Assembly: GCA_031262005.1 (NCBI GenBank)
Contig: JAISIO010000087.1
Span: 1 to 7,820, forward strand
Reading direction: 5' to 3'
Source of the DNA: Bacteroidales bacterium
GTDB taxonomy: Bacteria > Bacteroidota > Bacteroidia > Bacteroidales > UBA1715
Length of the DNA: 7,820 nt
The position numbers and the translations under genes were made by a program. Positions 5,063 to 7,820 of the stretch are shown piece by piece; positions within the stretch are counted from its first letter, which is position 1, and each line of letters begins with the position of its first letter. The notes under the pieces are model-generated. The model saw only the letters and a list, made by a program, of their open reading frames with translations. It had not been told where the DNA came from and made no database searches.

Positions 5063-6767
5063 GTTTTTTTACATATTTTCGAGTGCGTACTATATAAAGT
5101 ATAACTCCCGCAATTACCACGAGTAAAATCGGAAGCACTATATTAAACATTTTCCAATAAGCTATTTCATTGTGTATACGATTTTTGTTGAGCAAGCGTA
5201 TTTTAAATTCACGGGCACGAATGGTCAGCAAATCGTGTTCGCCGCACAAATAATCCATAGCATTGAGCAAAAATTCTTTATTACCGAAATAATTACGTTT
5301 ATCCACCGCAAAATAGGTGTAATAATACAATGGTCGTGGTCGTCCGGTGGTGGCATCTATTTCGTTTTTCATAATGCTTCCATCGCCAATCACAATAATT
5401 TTAGCATCGTCGAGCGATTGTTTTAATTGCGCATTTTTTTGCACTGCAAATGGTGCTTGACGATTGGCATAGAGCGAATTAAACTGTCCTTCTAAAAGCA
5501 CGGCAACCGGAAGATTGTAGCGATTGAAAAACTCGTCGGTAGGCGGAATTTTCAAAATATCGAAGCCTATTGTGTTGGGCAAACCAATAGTGCGCGCTCG
5601 CGAAGACGATTCGAGCAGAACGGTTTTACGAATAAAACCATTACCTTCCACCGTATCAACATTGCTTGCAAATTCAGCTTTTACCACATCAATATTGGTG
5701 GTTATGGCGTGAGCATTTTTTGCCGGACGCAAAAGCGGATAATAATACCACGGTGCCGCTTCAAAGCGTGGTGTCATAGTGGGAGGATTCACATTAAATG
5801 CTATTTTTGCACTTTGGCGGTCAATCAAAATTGTAGGATTGATGCGCACGCCCCAATTGAAGAGCACATCGCTCACATTCAGATTACGAGGAAGTACATC
5901 TACCGCAGGAGCTTGTTGCAAAGCAGTGGCATCAAAATCGGCATTGTCCGAAGCAAACAAAATAGAACCGCCACGCATACAATATTGGTCTAAAATAAAT
6001 TTACTACTGTCGGAGAACTCCGTAAGTGGCTGCGCTAACACCACTGCCGTGTATTTCGCAAGAGAATCCCACAGTTGCTGCGTGGTTATACGTTCCACAT
6101 TGTAACTTTCACGCAACGACATGGTAAAATCGTACACAAACTGATACGGATATTCGCCATGATTAGTAATAAATGCTACGGTTTTGCGCTCAGAAGAAGT
6201 TAGTTGTTTTATACTTTTTACAACCTGGTATTCAAGCTGTTGCAATGCGCTATGAATTTGTTCTTCGAGCGTTGCTCCTGTTGCCGAAGCAAGTAAATTA
6301 ACCGGCACAAATTGTTGTGGAGTTGAGACAATCATACTCGGAAAAATCAATTGTTGTTCTATTTTTCCCTCGCTATTTTCTTTTGAAATTGGTGTAGGCA
6401 TCAATCCGTAATTCTCTACAAGCCTTTGATAGATTGCCTGCTTTTCTTTATCGGTTTTAGCCTTTTGCAGAGGGTCTAAAAACAAAATTTCGATATGCGA
6501 ACCGCCAATACGTTGAACTTCATTGAGCATATCGCTTATTTCTCGCTTCATTTTGCTGTATGCCACCGGCAAATCGCCGTGCAAATACACCGAAAATCGA
6601 ATACTGTCGTTCAAATTTTGCAAAATTTCGCGGCTTGCAGGCGAAAGCGTGTAGCGTTTATCTTGTGTGAGGTCAAAACGTTTGTAGAACGAATTACCTA
6701 CAATATTGCACACTACAACTATAATAAGTACAACAAATATGGAACGTAAAAATTTTCCTTTTCTCAT
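5031..6767 (-). CDS. gldG: GldG, gliding-type ABC transporter auxiliary/substrate-binding subunit
   Basis: The protein has 578 residues, close to the usual GldG length, and appears complete. An N-terminal membrane anchor covers about residues 9-26, followed by the family-typical stretch FYKRFDLTQDKRYTLSP. A large extracytoplasmic region comes next; within it TVAFITNHGEY at about 196-206 marks the ABC-transporter auxiliary domain found in GldG-like proteins. A second membrane helix lies near the C-terminus (about 542-561, NIVLPILLVVIAGVILYIV) and is followed by a basic cytoplasmic tail. GldG partners GldF and the ATPase GldA. No gldA is visible here, which agrees with GldA often being encoded elsewhere. 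The ATG overlaps the stop of the TonB-like gene, and the 3' end overlaps hisF by 32 bp. The family is recognised with confidence; the transported substrate is unknown, and the distance from any other gld gene cannot be judged here. Confidence 0.92.
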   Translation of the reverse strand: MRKGKFLRSIFVVLIIVVVCNIVGNSFYKRFDLTQDKRYTLSPASREILQNLNDSIRFSVYLHGDLPVAYSKMKREISDMLNEVQRIGGSHIEILFLDPLQKAKTDKEKQAIYQRLVENYGLMPTPISKENSEGKIEQQLIFPSMIVSTPQQFVPVNLLASATGATLEEQIHSALQQLEYQVVKSIKQLTSSERKTVAFITNHGEYPYQFVYDFTMSLRESYNVERITTQQLWDSLAKYTAVVLAQPLTEFSDSSKFILDQYCMRGGSILFASDNADFDATALQQAPAVDVLPRNLNVSDVLFNWGVRINPTILIDRQSAKIAFNVNPPTMTPRFEAAPWYYYPLLRPAKNAHAITTNIDVVKAEFASNVDTVEGNGFIRKTVLLESSSRARTIGLPNTIGFDILKIPPTDEFFNRYNLPVAVLLEGQFNSLYANRQAPFAVQKNAQLKQSLDDAKIIVIGDGSIMKNEIDATTGRPRPLYYYTYFAVDKRNYFGNKEFLLNAMDYLCGEHDLLTIRAREFKIRLLNKNRIHNEIAYWKMFNIVLPILLVVIAGVILYIVRTRKYVKKHVSKTNNSLS

Positions 6768-7261
6768 CTTTTTTTACGTTTTGGGTTGTTTTGAAGAGTT
6801 TCGGCTTTCGGTTTTTCCGCAAGTTTGAATTGTACGGGCAATTGGACATACGAAGAAACATTTTCGTTATTAACTTTTGCAGGAGTCCATTGAGGCATCA
6901 TGCTTACCACACGTAGTGCCTCATTATCCAAACTTGGGTGTACTCCCTTTACAAGTTTCACATTATCAATAGTACCATCGGCTTTTACAATGAACTCAAC
7001 TATCACTATGCCTTGAATACCTTGTTCTACTGCCAATGAAGGATACCTGAGATTTTCAATAAAATATTTCGTATGTAGAGCAGGTATCCCGCCCGGATAT
7101 TCTGCTTCCACGTCGGGGGATTGGTATATCGCTTCCCCGTCCACAATCATCGGTTCGTCAATTACGGGTGGTAGTATCATCATGTCATCAGAATTTTCTT
7201 GCGCCACCGTGTGTACCAATGCTACGGTTACAAAAAATAGGAATGCAATTAGTTTTTTCAT
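6764..7261 (-). CDS. Secreted TonB C-terminal-domain protein between gldF and gldG
   Basis: The protein has 165 residues. Residues 1-20 form a signal peptide (MKK, a hydrophobic core, then T-V-A before Q21), so the product is probably released to the periplasm, whereas classical TonB is anchored in the inner membrane. After a short acidic linker comes a full TonB C-terminal domain at about 52-147. It shows the Bacteroidota-typical pattern: EYPGG, LRYPSLA, GIQGIVIVEFIV, DGTIDNV, LDNEALRVV, MPQWTPA and LPVQFKL. The C-terminus is short and basic (PKRKKR). There is no proline-rich spacer long enough to cross the periplasm, so energy transduction to an outer-membrane receptor is doubtful; a binding or structural role is an inference. 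Its TGA overlaps the gldG ATG as ATGA, implying translational coupling. It follows gldF by 64 bp. The domain call is secure; the function is open. Confidence 0.88.
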   Translation of the reverse strand: MKKLIAFLFFVTVALVHTVAQENSDDMMILPPVIDEPMIVDGEAIYQSPDVEAEYPGGIPALHTKYFIENLRYPSLAVEQGIQGIVIVEFIVKADGTIDNVKLVKGVHPSLDNEALRVVSMMPQWTPAKVNNENVSSYVQLPVQFKLAEKPKAETLQNNPKRKKR

Positions 7262-7268
7262 ACTGATT

Positions 7269-7320
7269 AAAAGTCTTGTATGTGTCTTATGTCTAAAAGT
7301 CTTGTGTCTTGTGTCTAAAA
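7269..7320. repeat. Heptanucleotide-based tandem repeat between gldF and the TonB-like gene
   Basis: On the + strand the 7-mer TGTGTCT occurs at 7281-7287, 7303-7309 and 7310-7316, with a variant TATGTCT at 7288-7294. These are punctuated by the 8-mer AAAAGTCT at 7269-7276 and 7295-7302. The whole reads as two imperfect higher-order blocks of 26 and 22 bp. On the coding (minus) strand the unit is AGACACA. The array fills most of the 64-bp gap between the gldF stop and the next start codon, ending 7 bp before the ATG. It encodes nothing visible and has no GC-rich stem. It could be a dispersed short repeat or part of the untranslated leader; its function is unknown. Confidence 0.8.
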
Positions 7321-7325
7321 TAAAT

Positions 7326-7820
7326 CTATTTCCGTATACGCGCTACCGATAGCGATGTAAGGTATAAAAACAATGTTATAAAACTCACAAAATACACAAT
7401 ATCGCGCGTATCAATAACACCACGACTGATAGAATCGTAATGCTGACGAATACCTATATACGAAATGATATGTTTTAAAGTAGCTCCGTTACTAATTTCG
7501 GCAATAAAATCGAAGCCAAGGAAAAACACAAAACACAAAGCTGCCGACACTATACTCGCTATAATTTGACTATCGGTAAGCGATGATACCCAAATACTTA
7601 TGGCAATGTACAACGCTCCCAAAAAAATCAATCCGACGTATGAACCTATGGTTGCCCCTATATCTAAATTTCCGGGAGGGCTTCCCAAAGCATACACCGT
7701 AACTACATACAACACTGTGGGTAACAAAGCTACGCACAATAATATAAGTGCTGCAAAATATTTTGCCAACACTATAGACACATTACTGAGCGGCATGGTG
7801 AGCAGCAATTCAAGCGTTCC
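7326..7820 (-). CDS. gldF: GldF, ABC-2 type permease subunit (3' part; 5' end outside the window)
   Basis: This is the C-terminal 164 or so residues of an ABC-2 type inner-membrane permease. The reading frame is open to the window edge and starts there with G-T-L-E-L-L-L-T-M-P, the conserved segment of ABC-2 permeases that precedes a transmembrane helix, so the true start lies beyond position 7820. Four hydrophobic segments follow: one around the SIVLAKYF stretch, one after the GNLDIGATIGSY motif, one at IIASIVSAALCFVFFLGF, and one close to the C-terminus before the basic end ARIRK. The GNLD-GAT-GSYVGL-FLGA pattern and the YDSISRGVIDTRDIVYF stretch match what I know of GldF. In Flavobacterium, GldF works with the ATPase GldA and with GldG in a transporter needed for gliding. 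Many non-gliding Bacteroidota keep the genes, and the substrate is unknown. The family call is firm; a role in motility here is not shown. Confidence 0.9.
   Translation of the reverse strand, partial: GTLELLLTMPLSNVSIVLAKYFAALILLCVALLPTVLYVVTVYALGSPPGNLDIGATIGSYVGLIFLGALYIAISIWVSSLTDSQIIASIVSAALCFVFFLGFDFIAEISNGATLKHIISYIGIRQHYDSISRGVIDTRDIVYFVSFITLFLYLTSLSVARIRK

Noticed and set aside
5779..6105. A 108-codon + strand open frame inside gldG
   Set aside because: It is antisense to gldG with no domain or start signal; the gldG frame is continuous and matches its family.
7262..7325. CRISPR-like array in the gldF-TonB gap
   Set aside because: The repeated units are only 7-8 bp and contiguous, without unique spacers of regular length, and no cas gene is present.

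Overview
The window reads as a chromosomal segment from a member of the Bacteroidota, probably a Bacteroidales-like organism. The grounds are gldF/gldG-type ABC transporter genes, a fused hisIE, a secreted TonB C-terminal-domain protein, AT-rich intergenic DNA, and -7 elements of the TAnnTTTG type in front of genes instead of Escherichia coli-like promoters. All ten genes I can support lie on the minus strand, so transcription runs from high to low coordinates. No tRNA, rRNA, CRISPR array or transposase was seen, and no gene-free stretch exceeds about 130 bp.

In transcription order the right-hand part (7820 to about 4310) holds the 3' end of gldF, a secreted TonB-CTD protein, gldG and hisF. 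The TonB-like gene sits between gldF and gldG, which are usually adjacent. Its stop overlaps the gldG start as ATGA, and gldG in turn overlaps hisF by 32 bp. The run therefore looks like one transcription unit joining an envelope ABC transporter to a histidine biosynthesis gene.

The middle part (4309 to 3080) holds a small two-gene module interpreted as a toxin-antitoxin pair: a 66-residue putative antitoxin overlapping a RelE/ParE-like protein by 22 bp. It has its own perfect -7 element and lies between hisF and hisIE, two steps of the same pathway that are normally neighbours. hisIE follows 14 bp after the toxin gene.

The left part (3079 to 1) holds a Crp/Fnr-family regulator whose promoter region carries a perfect AT-rich inverted repeat. 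Next come pepD (an M20 aminoacyl-histidine dipeptidase) and a 4'-phosphopantetheinyl transferase. A candidate promoter at the far left points to another minus-strand gene outside the window.

No convincing undescribed multi-gene system is visible. The items most worth a second look are the TA-like module splitting the his genes, the TonB-CTD protein embedded in the gldFG cluster, two unrelated 7-bp-period repeats placed just upstream of start codons, and the inverted repeat over the crp/fnr promoter. Two genes (the regulator and the transferase) also have in-frame TTG extensions that should not be taken as their starts.
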